Shown here one piece after another: positions 43,179 to 51,801 of a stretch of 64,000 nucleotides of DNA. Origin of the DNA: Pseudomonadota bacterium (lineage in GTDB: Bacteria > Pseudomonadota > Alphaproteobacteria > Sphingomonadales > Sphingomonadaceae); assembly GCA_029550345.1 (NCBI GenBank), contig JAKPHK010000082.1, positions 1-64,000 of the forward strand, read 5' to 3'. Position numbers and translations under genes: made by a program. The notes under the pieces were generated by a model that worked only from the letters and a program-made list of their open reading frames with translations, had not been told where the DNA came from and ran no database searches. Every line of letters begins with the position of its first letter. Within the stretch, counting starts at the first letter, position 1.

Positions 43179-44711
43179 ATGAAGTCCAACCGCATCCGCC
43201 GCAATGTCCTCCCGCTGGGAATGGCCGGGATCATGGCCGTGGCAATCGCCACCGGCGCGGGCTTTTCGCCCAGCGCCGTTGTCGCCAAGCCCGCGCCCGA
43301 CAAGGTGGCGGCCGAAGCGCAGAAGGCGCTGTCGAGCGGTCAGGTCGACAAGGCGATCGAACTGGCCGAGGCGCTGGTCGCGGCCAACCCGCGTGAAGCC
43401 AGCTATCGCGCGCTGCTGGGTCAGGCCTATCTGCGCGCGGGTCGGTTTGAATCCTCGGCCCAGGCGCTCAACGATGCGATGAAGCTGGGTGACAATTCCT
43501 CGCGCACCGCGCTGAGCCTGGCGCTGGCCAATGTCGGCCAGGGCAAGAACCGCGAAGCCGTGGCGATCCTTGATGATTGGCGCGATGCCATTCCGGCGGC
43601 TGACCTTGGCCTGGCTTATGCCCTGGCGGGTGAGACGAACCGCGGTGTTGCGATCCTTTCCGATGCCCTGCGCGCCGGTGACAATACCCCGAAGCTGCGC
43701 CAGAATCTGGCCTATGCCTTCGCGCTCGACGGCCGTTGGCGCGAAGCCAGGCTGATGGTTTCGCAGGACGTGCCAGCCGGACAGGTCGATGCCCGGCTGA
43801 GCGACTGGGCCAGCAAGGCAAAGCCCGAAGATGGCCGCGTGCGCGTTGCCAGCCTGATCGGTGCGCCCAATCGCCAGGACAGCGGGATGCCCACCGCGCT
43901 TGCACTGAATGCCAGCGCTGAACAGCAGCAGCTTGCCGCCGAAACCGCTGCACAGCGCGATCCGGCCCCGGCACTCGCCGCCAACGGCGAGCTGCCCGCA
44001 GCAAACCAGAATCCGGCCGAACTGGCCCAGTACAGCCCGGTTGACGCTCCTGCACCGGTTGCTTCGCTTCCGGCCCCGGCGCCGGTTGCCAGCAACGGTT
44101 CGCAGAGCTTTGCCGCCAGCTTTGGCGGTGACGTTGAAGCCGCCCCCGCTCCGGCCCCGGCGGCGCTGCCTGCTCCGGCAATGGCCCAGGCTCCGAAGGC
44201 CAAGGCCCCGGTGGTCAAGACCGCCCCGGTCCAGGTTGCAGCCGCACCAGTCCCCGCAGCCCACCGTCCGGGACTACGCCCGCGCCGCGATGCCGCGCCG
44301 GTTCTGGGCAAGGGATCGAGCCATGCGGTTCAGCTTGGCGCCTTCAGCAGCGAACAGGGTGCGCGCCGCGCCTGGGGTTACTATGCCAAGCGCAACCCCG
44401 AGCTGCGCAACTTCCGGATGACGATCACCGCCGCAACTGTGCGCGGCAAGCAGTTCTGGCGCGTCGCCGCGACCGGCCTTGATGGCAGCGGTGCGGGCGG
44501 TCTGTGCTCGACGGTCAAATCGCGTGGCGGGGTCTGCTTCGCCTATTCGACTGTCGGTCGGCGCGACAATGAACCCGTTTTCGCGGCCAAGGGCCGTCCG
44601 CGCAATGCTCCGGCCCTGGCGGTTCAGGCACCGGCCCGCAAGGCTCCGGCAGTTGCCGCCGCGCAGCCCAAGGTTGCTCCGGCCGGTCCGGCTGCGGCGC
44701 GCAAGAAGTAA
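43179..44711 (+). CDS. TPR and SPOR domain protein
   Basis: The 510-residue protein has a signal peptide (MAVAIATGAGFSPSAVVA), TPR-like repeats (residues about 45-200: IELAEALVAANPREASYRAL, LGQAYLRAGRFESSAQALN, LAYALAGETNRGVAILSDAL), a Pro/Ala-rich linker (about 260-370) and a C-terminal SPOR domain (HAVQLGAFSSEQGARRAWG, RVAATGLDGSGAGGLC). A Pro/Ala/Lys tail follows. The ATG at 43179 follows AAGGGAG. Together with the Sel1/SPOR gene it suggests a septal module. Confidence 0.85.
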   Translation: MKSNRIRRNVLPLGMAGIMAVAIATGAGFSPSAVVAKPAPDKVAAEAQKALSSGQVDKAIELAEALVAANPREASYRALLGQAYLRAGRFESSAQALNDAMKLGDNSSRTALSLALANVGQGKNREAVAILDDWRDAIPAADLGLAYALAGETNRGVAILSDALRAGDNTPKLRQNLAYAFALDGRWREARLMVSQDVPAGQVDARLSDWASKAKPEDGRVRVASLIGAPNRQDSGMPTALALNASAEQQQLAAETAAQRDPAPALAANGELPAANQNPAELAQYSPVDAPAPVASLPAPAPVASNGSQSFAASFGGDVEAAPAPAPAALPAPAMAQAPKAKAPVVKTAPVQVAAAPVPAAHRPGLRPRRDAAPVLGKGSSHAVQLGAFSSEQGARRAWGYYAKRNPELRNFRMTITAATVRGKQFWRVAATGLDGSGAGGLCSTVKSRGGVCFAYSTVGRRDNEPVFAAKGRPRNAPALAVQAPARKAPAVAAAQPKVAPAGPAAARKK

Positions 44712-44746
44712 GCCGAACAGCTTCAACGGGCAAAAGCCCACGCCAG

Positions 44747-44773
44747 CCCCCTTCCGCTCCGCGCGGGAGGGGG
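44747..44773. terminator. Hairpin between the SPOR gene and pyrC-like gene
   Basis: CCCCCTTCCGC pairs with GCGGGAGGGGG (one G-T) across a five-base loop. There is no T run after it, so it is at best a weak terminator between the convergent genes. Confidence 0.45.
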
Positions 44774-44781
44774 TCTGCGTA

Positions 44782-46014
44782 TCAGCCGATCGCGGCCCCG
44801 CCCTTGAACAGCGCGGTGACCCGGCCCTGAACCCCCTGCTTGTCGAACGGGGTGTTCCCGGCAGCGGCTTCCATCTTGTCGGAATCGACCACCCACGGCT
44901 TGTCGGGCGCGATCACCGCAATGTCCGCCTCTGCACCGATCTCAAGCCGTCCGGCATTCACGCCCAGCAGCCTGGCGGGATTGGCCGCCAGCAGGTCGAA
45001 GGCCCGGGGCAGATCGATCACGCCGTCGCGAACCAGCCCAAGGGTCAGCGCCAGCAGCGTTTCCGCGCCCGCCATGCCCGGCTCTGCATCGGCGAAGGGC
45101 AGGCGCTTGTCTTCCGGTCCGCGCGGATCGTGGCCCGATGCGATCACGTCGATCGTTCCATCGGCCAGCGCCTGGCGCACGGCTTGCCGGTCCGCTTCGG
45201 AGCGGAGCGGCGGGGACAGCCGGGTGAAGGTGCGGAAATCGCCGATCGCCACATCTGACAGCATGAAGTGCGCAGGGGTGACCCCGGCGCTGATCGCCAG
45301 CCCTTCGGCCTTGGCCGCGCGCACCAGCGCCAAGGCGGATCGGGTTGTTACCTGCCGGAAATGCAGCCGCGCACCGGTCAGCCGGGCCAGCGCGATGTCG
45401 CGCGCTACCGCCAGTGCTTCGGCCTCGGCCGGGGCCGAAGGCAGCCCCAGCCGGGTCGCCATTTCGCCCGCGGTCGCCACCGCCGATCCGGCTAGTCCCG
45501 CATCTTCGGCATGGGTCACCACGGTCAGCCCCAACATCGCGCAGTAGGACAGCAGCCGGTGCATTGCCCCGCTATCGGCGATCCACTGCCGTCCGGTCGC
45601 CACCGCGCGGGCCCCGGCATCGCGCATCAGCGCCAGCTCGGCAATCTCGCGCCCAGCAAGATCGCGGGTGGCGGCGGCGAGCGGGTGGACCCACAGGTCG
45701 GGCTTGCCCGATTGCGCGGCAAAGCGGACGGCGGCGGGTTTGTCCAGCACCAGCCCCTGATCGGGCATCAGCGCGGCGCGGGTGATCCCGCCGAAATGGA
45801 ACGCCGGCTTGTCGATCGCGAAGACGCCAAGGTCAACCAGTCCTGGGGTGATCAGGCCGCCTGCGGCATCGACCACCAGATCGTCTGGCCCCGGATCGGC
45901 CCCGCCGATCGCGGCGATCAGGCCATCCGTGCAGCGCAGCGTGCCGGGAACCGGGCGCTTGCCGGGCAGGACCAGCTGGCCGTTGAAAATCGTCAGGGGA
46001 CGCTGCACGCTCAT
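44782..46014 (-). CDS. pyrC': Dihydroorotase-like protein, apparently inactive (PyrC')
   Basis: The 410-residue protein has the amidohydrolase fold of type I dihydroorotases ([46 protein letters not shown]). The zinc site is broken: the DxHxH motif after PGLVDL reads GVFAIDK, the third His in the HxxHxST segment reads HFRQVTT, and the catalytic Asp of the DH-A-PH segment reads ASGHDPRG. Only one metal ligand (VTHAED) remains. Pseudomonas has such an inactive DHOase (pyrC') that is required for aspartate transcarbamoylase assembly. It overlaps pyrB by 4 bp, which supports the same role here. A functional pyrC would have to be elsewhere. Confidence 0.85.
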   Translation of the reverse strand: MSVQRPLTIFNGQLVLPGKRPVPGTLRCTDGLIAAIGGADPGPDDLVVDAAGGLITPGLVDLGVFAIDKPAFHFGGITRAALMPDQGLVLDKPAAVRFAAQSGKPDLWVHPLAAATRDLAGREIAELALMRDAGARAVATGRQWIADSGAMHRLLSYCAMLGLTVVTHAEDAGLAGSAVATAGEMATRLGLPSAPAEAEALAVARDIALARLTGARLHFRQVTTRSALALVRAAKAEGLAISAGVTPAHFMLSDVAIGDFRTFTRLSPPLRSEADRQAVRQALADGTIDVIASGHDPRGPEDKRLPFADAEPGMAGAETLLALTLGLVRDGVIDLPRAFDLLAANPARLLGVNAGRLEIGAEADIAVIAPDKPWVVDSDKMEAAAGNTPFDKQGVQGRVTALFKGGAAIG

Positions 46015-47021
46015 GCCCAGCCCTCCAGCCCGCGCGCCTTGCGGGTCAGCACGTCTAGGCAGGCCATGCGGATCGCCACGCCCATCTCAACCTGGGTGGT
46101 GATCGCCGATCGTCCGGGCAGATCGGCGACGTTGCTGTCAATCTCGATCCCACGGTTCATCGGCCCCGGGTGCATCACCAGCGCATCGCTTTTCGCCCGG
46201 GCCAGCCGCTCAAGCGTCAGCCCATAAAGGTGGCGGTATTCGCGCGGGCTGGGGATGAACTGGCCGCTCATCCGTTCCTGCTGCAGCCGCAGCATCATCA
46301 CCACGTCGGCGCCGTCCAGCGCGGCGTCGAAATCATGGAACGGGGTGACCTTCATCGCCTCGATCCCTTCGGGCATCAGCGCGGGCGGCGCGCAGACCCG
46401 CACTTCCGCGCCCAACGTGGTCAGGCAATGGATGTTCGAGCGGGCAACCCGGCTGTGCAGGATATCGCCGCAGATCGTGATCCGCATCCCAGCGAATTCC
46501 GGCCCCTTGGCGTGGCGGATCGTCAGTGCATCGAGCAGTCCCTGGGTGGGATGTTCGTGCTGGCCATCACCGGCGTTGAGCACCGGGCAATCGACCTTGT
46601 CGGCAATCAGGCCGACCGCGCCGCTCGATCCATGGCGGATCACGATCGCATCGGCGTGCATCGCGTTCAGCGTCATCGCGGTGTCGATCAGGGTTTCGCC
46701 CTTCTTCACGCTCGATTGCGCGGCGTGCATATTGACCACGTCCGCCCCCAGCCGCTTGCCCGCGATCTCGAAGCTGAGCAGGGTGCGGGTCGAGTTTTCG
46801 AAGAAGGCGTTGATGATCGTCAGCCCGGCCAGCCGATCGCTGCGCTTGTGTGACTGGCGGTTGAGGTCAACCCACTGTTCCGCTTCATCGAGCAGGAACA
46901 GGATTTCCCAGGGGGCAAGGCCCGCAAGGCCGGTAAGGCCGCGGTGCGGAAAGGCGGCGGAACCGGCTGGATAGCGGCCCGACGGGGTGATTTCTGGCGA
47001 TGTCATTGAAGACGGTGCCAT
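46011..47021 (-). CDS. pyrB: Aspartate carbamoyltransferase catalytic subunit
   Basis: PyrB makes carbamoyl-aspartate, the first committed step in pyrimidine synthesis. The product has [13 protein letters not shown] (carbamoyl-phosphate site), [39 protein letters not shown] and [11 protein letters not shown]. At 336 residues it is of normal catalytic-chain length with a short N-terminal extension. The start may be at 47021 (MAPSSM) or 47006 ([10 protein letters not shown]). No pyrI regulatory gene is seen; the DHOase-like gene follows instead. Confidence 0.94.
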   Translation of the reverse strand: MAPSSMTSPEITPSGRYPAGSAAFPHRGLTGLAGLAPWEILFLLDEAEQWVDLNRQSHKRSDRLAGLTIINAFFENSTRTLLSFEIAGKRLGADVVNMHAAQSSVKKGETLIDTAMTLNAMHADAIVIRHGSSGAVGLIADKVDCPVLNAGDGQHEHPTQGLLDALTIRHAKGPEFAGMRITICGDILHSRVARSNIHCLTTLGAEVRVCAPPALMPEGIEAMKVTPFHDFDAALDGADVVMMLRLQQERMSGQFIPSPREYRHLYGLTLERLARAKSDALVMHPGPMNRGIEIDSNVADLPGRSAITTQVEMGVAIRMACLDVLTRKARGLEGWA

Positions 47022-47161
47022 AGCGAGGGTGCCGCGGGGCGGCAAGGGGGCGTGATCCGATTGTCACCCGCCGATCCGGCTGGTGCGCCGGTCGAGCCCG
47101 CACTGGCCTTTCGCGGGCGCCGTCCCTATGTCCGGGGTCTAGGACAACGAGGGAATAGTGC

Positions 47162-49042
47162 ATGGCTCTGGCGCGCAAGGTTTGGCACCTGCTGGTTGCG
47201 ATCAAGGACGGGCTGGTCCTGCTGTTCATGCTGCTGTTCTTCGTCATGCTGTTCGGCCTGCTCAGCGGGCGGTCCAGTGCGGCCTCGCTCCACGATGGCG
47301 CGCTGCTGCTGAAGCTGGATGGCAGCGTGGTGGAAGAACCGGCGGTGCGTGATCCGCTCGACGGGCTGCTGGGCGGCGGGGACCTTGCCCGCGAACACCG
47401 CGCCCGCGATGTGGTCCGAGCGATCACGCTGGCGGCGGAAGACGATCATATCAAGGCGGTGGTGCTCGATCTCTCGCAATTCATGGGCGGCGGGCTGGTG
47501 ACCATGCAGGAAATCGGCGCGGCGCTGGACAAGGTTCGCGCCGCGAACAAGCCGGTGCTGGCCTATGGCATGATCTACACCGACGATGCGGTGATGCTGG
47601 CCGCCCACTCCAGCGAGGTCTGGCTCAACCCGCTGGGCGGCGCTTTCGTGACCGGGCCGGGCGGTGAGCGGATCTATTACGGCGAGCTGCTGAAGCGCCA
47701 CAAGGTAAACGTCCACCTGTTCAAGGTCGGCACCTTCAAGGACGCGATGGAGCCCTATGTGCTCGACAAGGCGTCCGAGCCTTCGAAAGAGGCGCGCCGC
47801 GCGCTTTACGGCTCGATCTGGGAGGAGTGGAAGGCCGATGTCGCCAAGGCCCGGCCCAAGGCCGATATCGCCCGGGTGACCTCCGATCCGGTTGGCTGGC
47901 TCAAGGCTTCGGGCGGGGATGCGGCCAGGGCGGCGCTTTCTGCCGGGCTGGTGGACAAGCTGGGCGATGAAGTGGCGTTCGGCGAACGGGTCAAGGAAAT
48001 CGTCGGTGAGGACAAGGCCGACAAATCGCCCGGTGCCTTCGCCCACAACCGCGCGTCCACCCTGCTGGCGGCGCACCCGGAAAGCAAGAAAGGCGATGCG
48101 GTGGCGGTCGTCACCGTTGCGGGAGAGATCGTTGACGGCAAGGCCGGACCCGGCACTGCCGGCGGGGAACGGATCGCCGCGTTGATCGACAAGGCCACCA
48201 GTGACGATGCCAAGGCGCTGGTGCTGAGGGTCGATTCGCCGGGCGGCTCGGTCTTCGCGTCCGAACAGATCCGCACCGCGCTGCTGCGCTTCAAGACCAA
48301 AGGACGGCCGGTGGTGGTATCGATGGGCAACGTCGCGGCCAGCGGCGGCTATTGGGTTTCAACCCCGGGTGAGCAGGTTTTTGCAGAACCGGGCACGATC
48401 ACCGGATCGATCGGGATTTTCGGCGTGATGCCCAGCTTCGAAAAGACGCTGGCCGATTATGGCATCCACGGCGATGGCTTGCGGACCACGCCGCTATCCG
48501 GCCAGCCCGACCCACTGAACGGCCTGACGCCCGAAGTGGAGGCGATGATCCAGGCCAATATCGAAAGTGGCTATGCCCGCTTTATCGGTCTGGTCGCTGC
48601 GGCCCGCAAGAAAAGTCCCGAACAGGTCGATGCGATCGCGCAGGGCCGGGTCTGGGATGGCGGCACGGCGCGACAGAACGGGCTGATCGATCAGTTCGGC
48701 GGGCTGGACGATGCGCTGGCCTATGCCGCCAAGGCGGCCAAGCTCGATAGCTGGCACAGCGAATTCTACGGCAGCCCGGCCGATCCCTATGCTTCGCTGA
48801 TCGAGCGGCTGGGCGGCGGCGATGAAGAGGATCGCCAGGGCGGCAGCAGCGATCTGGCCGGACTGATCGCCGCGCGCCAGCAGGCCCGGCTTTACGCGAT
48901 TGTGGCCGAACTCGGCTGGCTCGGCCAGGTTCGCGGGGCCCAGGCCTATTGCCTCGATTGTCCGGTTTCCGCCCGCTCTGCCAAAGTCGCCGATCGGACG
49001 GCGTGGCGGACAATTCTGGCGGACGTGCTTGGCCTGCGCTGA
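47162..49042 (+). CDS. sppA: Signal peptide peptidase SppA (67-kDa type)
   Basis: SppA is an inner-membrane serine protease that degrades cleaved signal peptides. The 626-residue protein has an N-terminal transmembrane helix (LLFMLLFFVMLFGLLSG) and two tandem protease domains. The catalytic Lys is in FKVGTFKDAMEPY (first domain) and the catalytic Ser in MGNVAASGGYW (second domain), the arrangement known from E. coli SppA. SPGGSVFASEQI and TGSIGIFGVMPS are also conserved. Confidence 0.93.
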   Translation: MALARKVWHLLVAIKDGLVLLFMLLFFVMLFGLLSGRSSAASLHDGALLLKLDGSVVEEPAVRDPLDGLLGGGDLAREHRARDVVRAITLAAEDDHIKAVVLDLSQFMGGGLVTMQEIGAALDKVRAANKPVLAYGMIYTDDAVMLAAHSSEVWLNPLGGAFVTGPGGERIYYGELLKRHKVNVHLFKVGTFKDAMEPYVLDKASEPSKEARRALYGSIWEEWKADVAKARPKADIARVTSDPVGWLKASGGDAARAALSAGLVDKLGDEVAFGERVKEIVGEDKADKSPGAFAHNRASTLLAAHPESKKGDAVAVVTVAGEIVDGKAGPGTAGGERIAALIDKATSDDAKALVLRVDSPGGSVFASEQIRTALLRFKTKGRPVVVSMGNVAASGGYWVSTPGEQVFAEPGTITGSIGIFGVMPSFEKTLADYGIHGDGLRTTPLSGQPDPLNGLTPEVEAMIQANIESGYARFIGLVAAARKKSPEQVDAIAQGRVWDGGTARQNGLIDQFGGLDDALAYAAKAAKLDSWHSEFYGSPADPYASLIERLGGGDEEDRQGGSSDLAGLIAARQQARLYAIVAELGWLGQVRGAQAYCLDCPVSARSAKVADRTAWRTILADVLGLR

Positions 49043-49143
49043 ATCGGGCCGCTAGTGCTTGCCCTTTGCCCGCGCGGCCACTAAGGGCCACCGCTTGATC
49101 GCTGAATCGCTCCAGCCGGGGCGGCTTGGCGGCTTCGTCGGCT

Positions 49144-49228
49144 GCGGGCGTGGCGGAACTGGTAGACGCGCTGGTTTTAGGTACCAGTATCGCAAGATGT
49201 GGGGGTTCGAGTCCCTTCGCCCGCACCA
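49144..49228 (+). tRNA. tRNA-Leu (TAG anticodon)
   Basis: Acceptor GCGGGCG (49144-49150) pairs with CGCCCGC (49218-49224). The anticodon stem CTGGT/ACCAG contains loop TTTAGGT (anticodon TAG). A variable arm of the class II type follows (ATCGCAAGATGT region), then T arm GGGGG/TCCCT-type around TTCGAGT. The CCA is encoded. Confidence 0.93.
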
Positions 49229-49285
49229 GTGCCGCCCGGCCCGATCGGCGAAGCAGGAACGGATTTTGTAAAGGCTTTTGTTGTC

Positions 49286-50809
49286 ATGCAGATTGTCGAG
49301 ACCACCAACGAAGGTTTGAAGCGCGCCTATTCGGTGAAGATCAAGGCTGGCGATATCGCCGCCCGGATCGATGGCGAAGTGTCAAAGATCGCGCCGCAGG
49401 TGCGGATGCCCGGCTTCCGCCCCGGCAAGGTTCCGGCCAACCTCGTCAAGAAGATGCACGGGCCGGCGCTGCACCAGGAAGCGCTCAACACCACCGTTCG
49501 CGAAGCGATCGACAAGGTGATCGGCGACAACAAGCTGCGCCCGGCGATGCAGCCGCAGATCGACCTCAAGGAAGGGTATGAGGAAGGCAAGGACGCCGAA
49601 CTGACGGTCGCGCTGGAAGTGCTGCCCGAAATCAAGGCGCCTTCGCTGGACGGGATCAAGCTGGAAAAGCTGGTCGTGCCGGTGGCCGATGCCGAAGTCG
49701 ATGCCCAGCTGGCCCAGCTCGCTGCCGGGGCCAAGAGCTTCGTCGATGCCAAGAAGGGCAAGAAAGCCGAAACCGGCGATCAGCTGATCATCGATTTCGT
49801 CGGCAAGCTCGATGGCGTTGCGTTTGAAGGTGGCAGCGCCACCGATGCCGCGCTGGAACTGGGCGCGGGCCGTTTCATCCCCGGCTTCGAAGAGCAGCTG
49901 GTGGGTGTGAAGGACGGTGAGGAAAAGACCATCACCGTGACCTTCCCGGCAGACTATCCGGCCGAAAACCTCAAGGGCAAGGACGCCACCTTCGACATCA
50001 CCGTCAAGGCGGTGAAGGTTCCCGGCGAATCGAAGGCCGATGACGATTTCGCCAAGTCGCTCGGGCTCGAAGGGCTCGATCAGCTCAAGGGCCTGCTGCG
50101 CGGTCAGCTGGAGCAGGAAAGCGCCGGGCAGACCCGCACCCAGATGAAGCGCGCGCTGCTCGATCTGCTTGCCGCCGACCATGATTTCGAAGTGCCGCCG
50201 AGCATGGTTGAGGCCGAGTTCCAGCAGATCTGGGCCCAGCTTCAGCAAGAAGCCCAGAACGAGCCCGATCCGGCCGCCGCGCTGAAGGAAATCGAGGCCG
50301 AGAAGGAAGACTATCGCACCATCGCCGTGCGCCGCGTCCGCCTGGGTCTGCTGCTTTCGGAAATCGGCCAGGCCAACGGCGTGGAAGTGAGCCAGCAGGA
50401 AATGCAGATGCTGCTTCAGCAGGCCGCCCAGCAGTATCGTCCGGAAGACCGTCAGCGCTTCGTTGAATTCATCCAGCAGGATCCGCTTGCCGCGGCCCAG
50501 CTGCGCGCGCCGCTTTATGAGGACAAGGTCGTCGATTTCCTGTTCGACAAGGCCGAAGTGACCGAGCGCGAAGTTACCAAGGAAGAGCTGCAGGCTGCGA
50601 TCGAAGCGGAAGAAACCGCTCCGGCCCCGGCCAAGGCCAAGAAGGCTCCGGCCAAGAAGGCCGCTGCCAAGGCTGAAGAAAAGCCGGCCAAGGAAGCCAA
50701 GGCGGAAGCCGCGCCCAAGGCTGAGAAGAAGGCTGCGGCTCCGAAGGCTGAAAAGGCCGAAAAGGCTGAAAAGAAGCCGGTCGCCAAGAAGGCTCCGGCA
50801 AAGAAGTAA
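49286..50809 (+). CDS. tig: Trigger factor with Lys/Ala-rich C-terminal extension
   Basis: Trigger factor is the ribosome-bound chaperone and peptidyl-prolyl isomerase. The product has the ribosome-binding signature GFRPGKVP (residues about 44-51), an FKBP-like PPIase domain (about 150-245) and the helical C-terminal arms. After residue about 445 there is a roughly 55-residue tail of Lys, Ala, Glu and Pro (KKAPAKKAAAKAEEKPAKEA repeated in variants) that resembles histone H1-like sequences and is not part of the usual fold. The ATG at 49286 gives MQIVETTNEG. clpP and clpX, which often follow tig directly, are 6.7 kb away. Confidence 0.95.
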   Translation: MQIVETTNEGLKRAYSVKIKAGDIAARIDGEVSKIAPQVRMPGFRPGKVPANLVKKMHGPALHQEALNTTVREAIDKVIGDNKLRPAMQPQIDLKEGYEEGKDAELTVALEVLPEIKAPSLDGIKLEKLVVPVADAEVDAQLAQLAAGAKSFVDAKKGKKAETGDQLIIDFVGKLDGVAFEGGSATDAALELGAGRFIPGFEEQLVGVKDGEEKTITVTFPADYPAENLKGKDATFDITVKAVKVPGESKADDDFAKSLGLEGLDQLKGLLRGQLEQESAGQTRTQMKRALLDLLAADHDFEVPPSMVEAEFQQIWAQLQQEAQNEPDPAAALKEIEAEKEDYRTIAVRRVRLGLLLSEIGQANGVEVSQQEMQMLLQQAAQQYRPEDRQRFVEFIQQDPLAAAQLRAPLYEDKVVDFLFDKAEVTEREVTKEELQAAIEAEETAPAPAKAKKAPAKKAAAKAEEKPAKEAKAEAAPKAEKKAAAPKAEKAEKAEKKPVAKKAPAKK

Positions 50810-50836
50810 TTCGCCTTTTCACAGGCTGAAATCAGG

Positions 50837-50872
50837 AATGGCCTGGTGCGAGGGTTCTCGCACCAGGCCATT
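50837..50872 (+). terminator. Terminator after trigger factor
   Basis: AATGGCCTGGTGCGAG pairs with CTCGCACCAGGCCATT across GGTT, a perfect 16-bp stem, followed by a short TTTCC stretch. Confidence 0.8.
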
Positions 50873-50922
50873 TCCGTTTGGCCAGTCCTGCGACCCGAAG
50901 GCTGACCGGGTGCGGTCGCCGC

Positions 50923-51111
50923 TCAGCGGGTCTTGCAGGTATTGATCCCAAGGAGCTGATAGGGCGGGCACCAGCCGATCAGGCCAGTCAGCAGCGGCAC
51001 GACACCCAGCCAGGTCCACGGCGTATAGTGGCCAGTAAATGCCAGGCCGAGCAGCACCAGGCCCAGAATGATGCGGATCACGCGTTCCGCCTGTCCAACG
51101 TTCTTGGTCAT
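50923..51111 (-). CDS. DUF2892 (YgaP-type) inner-membrane protein
   Basis: The 62-residue protein starts MTKNVGQAERVIRIILGLVL and ends TGLIGWCPPYQLLGINTC, the standard pattern of the DUF2892 family: one amphipathic start, two transmembrane helices and a CPPY/GINTC end. These Cys-containing proteins are linked to sulfur or redox metabolism in other bacteria. It is preceded by a palindrome and a Crp/Fnr gene. The start at 51111 has AAGGGGAACG upstream. Confidence 0.9.
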   Translation of the reverse strand: MTKNVGQAERVIRIILGLVLLGLAFTGHYTPWTWLGVVPLLTGLIGWCPPYQLLGINTCKTR

Positions 51112-51172
51112 TTTCGTTCCCCTTCCGTGTTTGAACTCACCCGCTTCGAATACACCTTGCTGCGGCCCGATC

Positions 51173-51187
51173 TGTGACAATGTCACA
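51173..51187. promoter_or_regulatory. Palindrome TGTGACA-A-TGTCACA, candidate Crp/Fnr site
   Basis: The 15-bp palindrome is 62 bp upstream of the DUF2892 ATG and just after the Crp/Fnr gene. It resembles Crp-family half-sites TGTGA/TCACA but with a 5-bp spacer rather than 6. Confidence 0.55.
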
Positions 51188-51201
51188 GAGGATGAAAAAG
51201 T

Positions 51202-51801
51202 TCACTCGCCGCTGTGCGCCAGCGCTTCGATCCCGGCCCGGTCGATCAGATCGATATGGCCGCGCGCCGAGACGACCAGCCCGGCCCGCGCAAACAGGCC
51301 CAGCTGACGGCTGACCACCTCGCGCGCGGAGCCGATTTCGGTCGCCAGCGCTTCCTGCGTGGCATCGACCCGCGCGCCTTCCCCCGCCAGCCGCAGCAGG
51401 GCGCGGGCCAGCCGCTCCTCGATGCTGGATAGGGCCACGTCCTCAACCAGCCGCTCAAGGTCCGCGAAGCGCTCGGCGACGGCGCTGAACAATTTCTGGC
51501 GGAAGGGCAGATCATCGGCGATCAGGCGCTGGAATTCTCCGATCGGAATTATCTCGATCTCGATGTCGCTTTCGGCCACCCCTTCGGCGGAATAGGCATT
51601 GCCTTTCACCAGGCAGCCGAAGGTTTGCAGGCAGACCTCGCCGGGGCGGACCCGGTAAAGCACGATTTCCCGCCCGTTTTCCGCCGTCAGCGAAACCTTG
51701 ATCGTGCCGGATCGCACCACCACGAAGCCCTTGCAGGCATCCTCTGGCCTGAACAGCACGGTCCCGCGCGGGACCGTCATCGGGGCGGGTGGCGGGGTCA
51801 T
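51202..51801 (-). CDS. Crp/Fnr-family transcriptional regulator
   Basis: The 199-residue regulator has a cyclic-nucleotide-like sensor (residues about 10-115) and a winged HTH (ATEIGSAREVVSRQLGLFAR). The sensor contains GEVCLQTFGCL, a Cys-x5-Cys pair, and a further Cys at residue about 23, which suggests redox or sulfur-species sensing rather than cAMP binding; that is inference. It overlaps the amidase by 4 bp and precedes DUF2892. It probably binds the palindrome at 51173. Confidence 0.88.
   Translation of the reverse strand: MTPPPAPMTVPRGTVLFRPEDACKGFVVVRSGTIKVSLTAENGREIVLYRVRPGEVCLQTFGCLVKGNAYSAEGVAESDIEIEIIPIGEFQRLIADDLPFRQKLFSAVAERFADLERLVEDVALSSIEERLARALLRLAGEGARVDATQEALATEIGSAREVVSRQLGLFARAGLVVSARGHIDLIDRAGIEALAHSGE

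Noticed and set aside
47126..48076. 316-codon minus-strand frame opposite sppA
   Set aside because: SppA catalytic motifs are on the plus strand; this frame has none.
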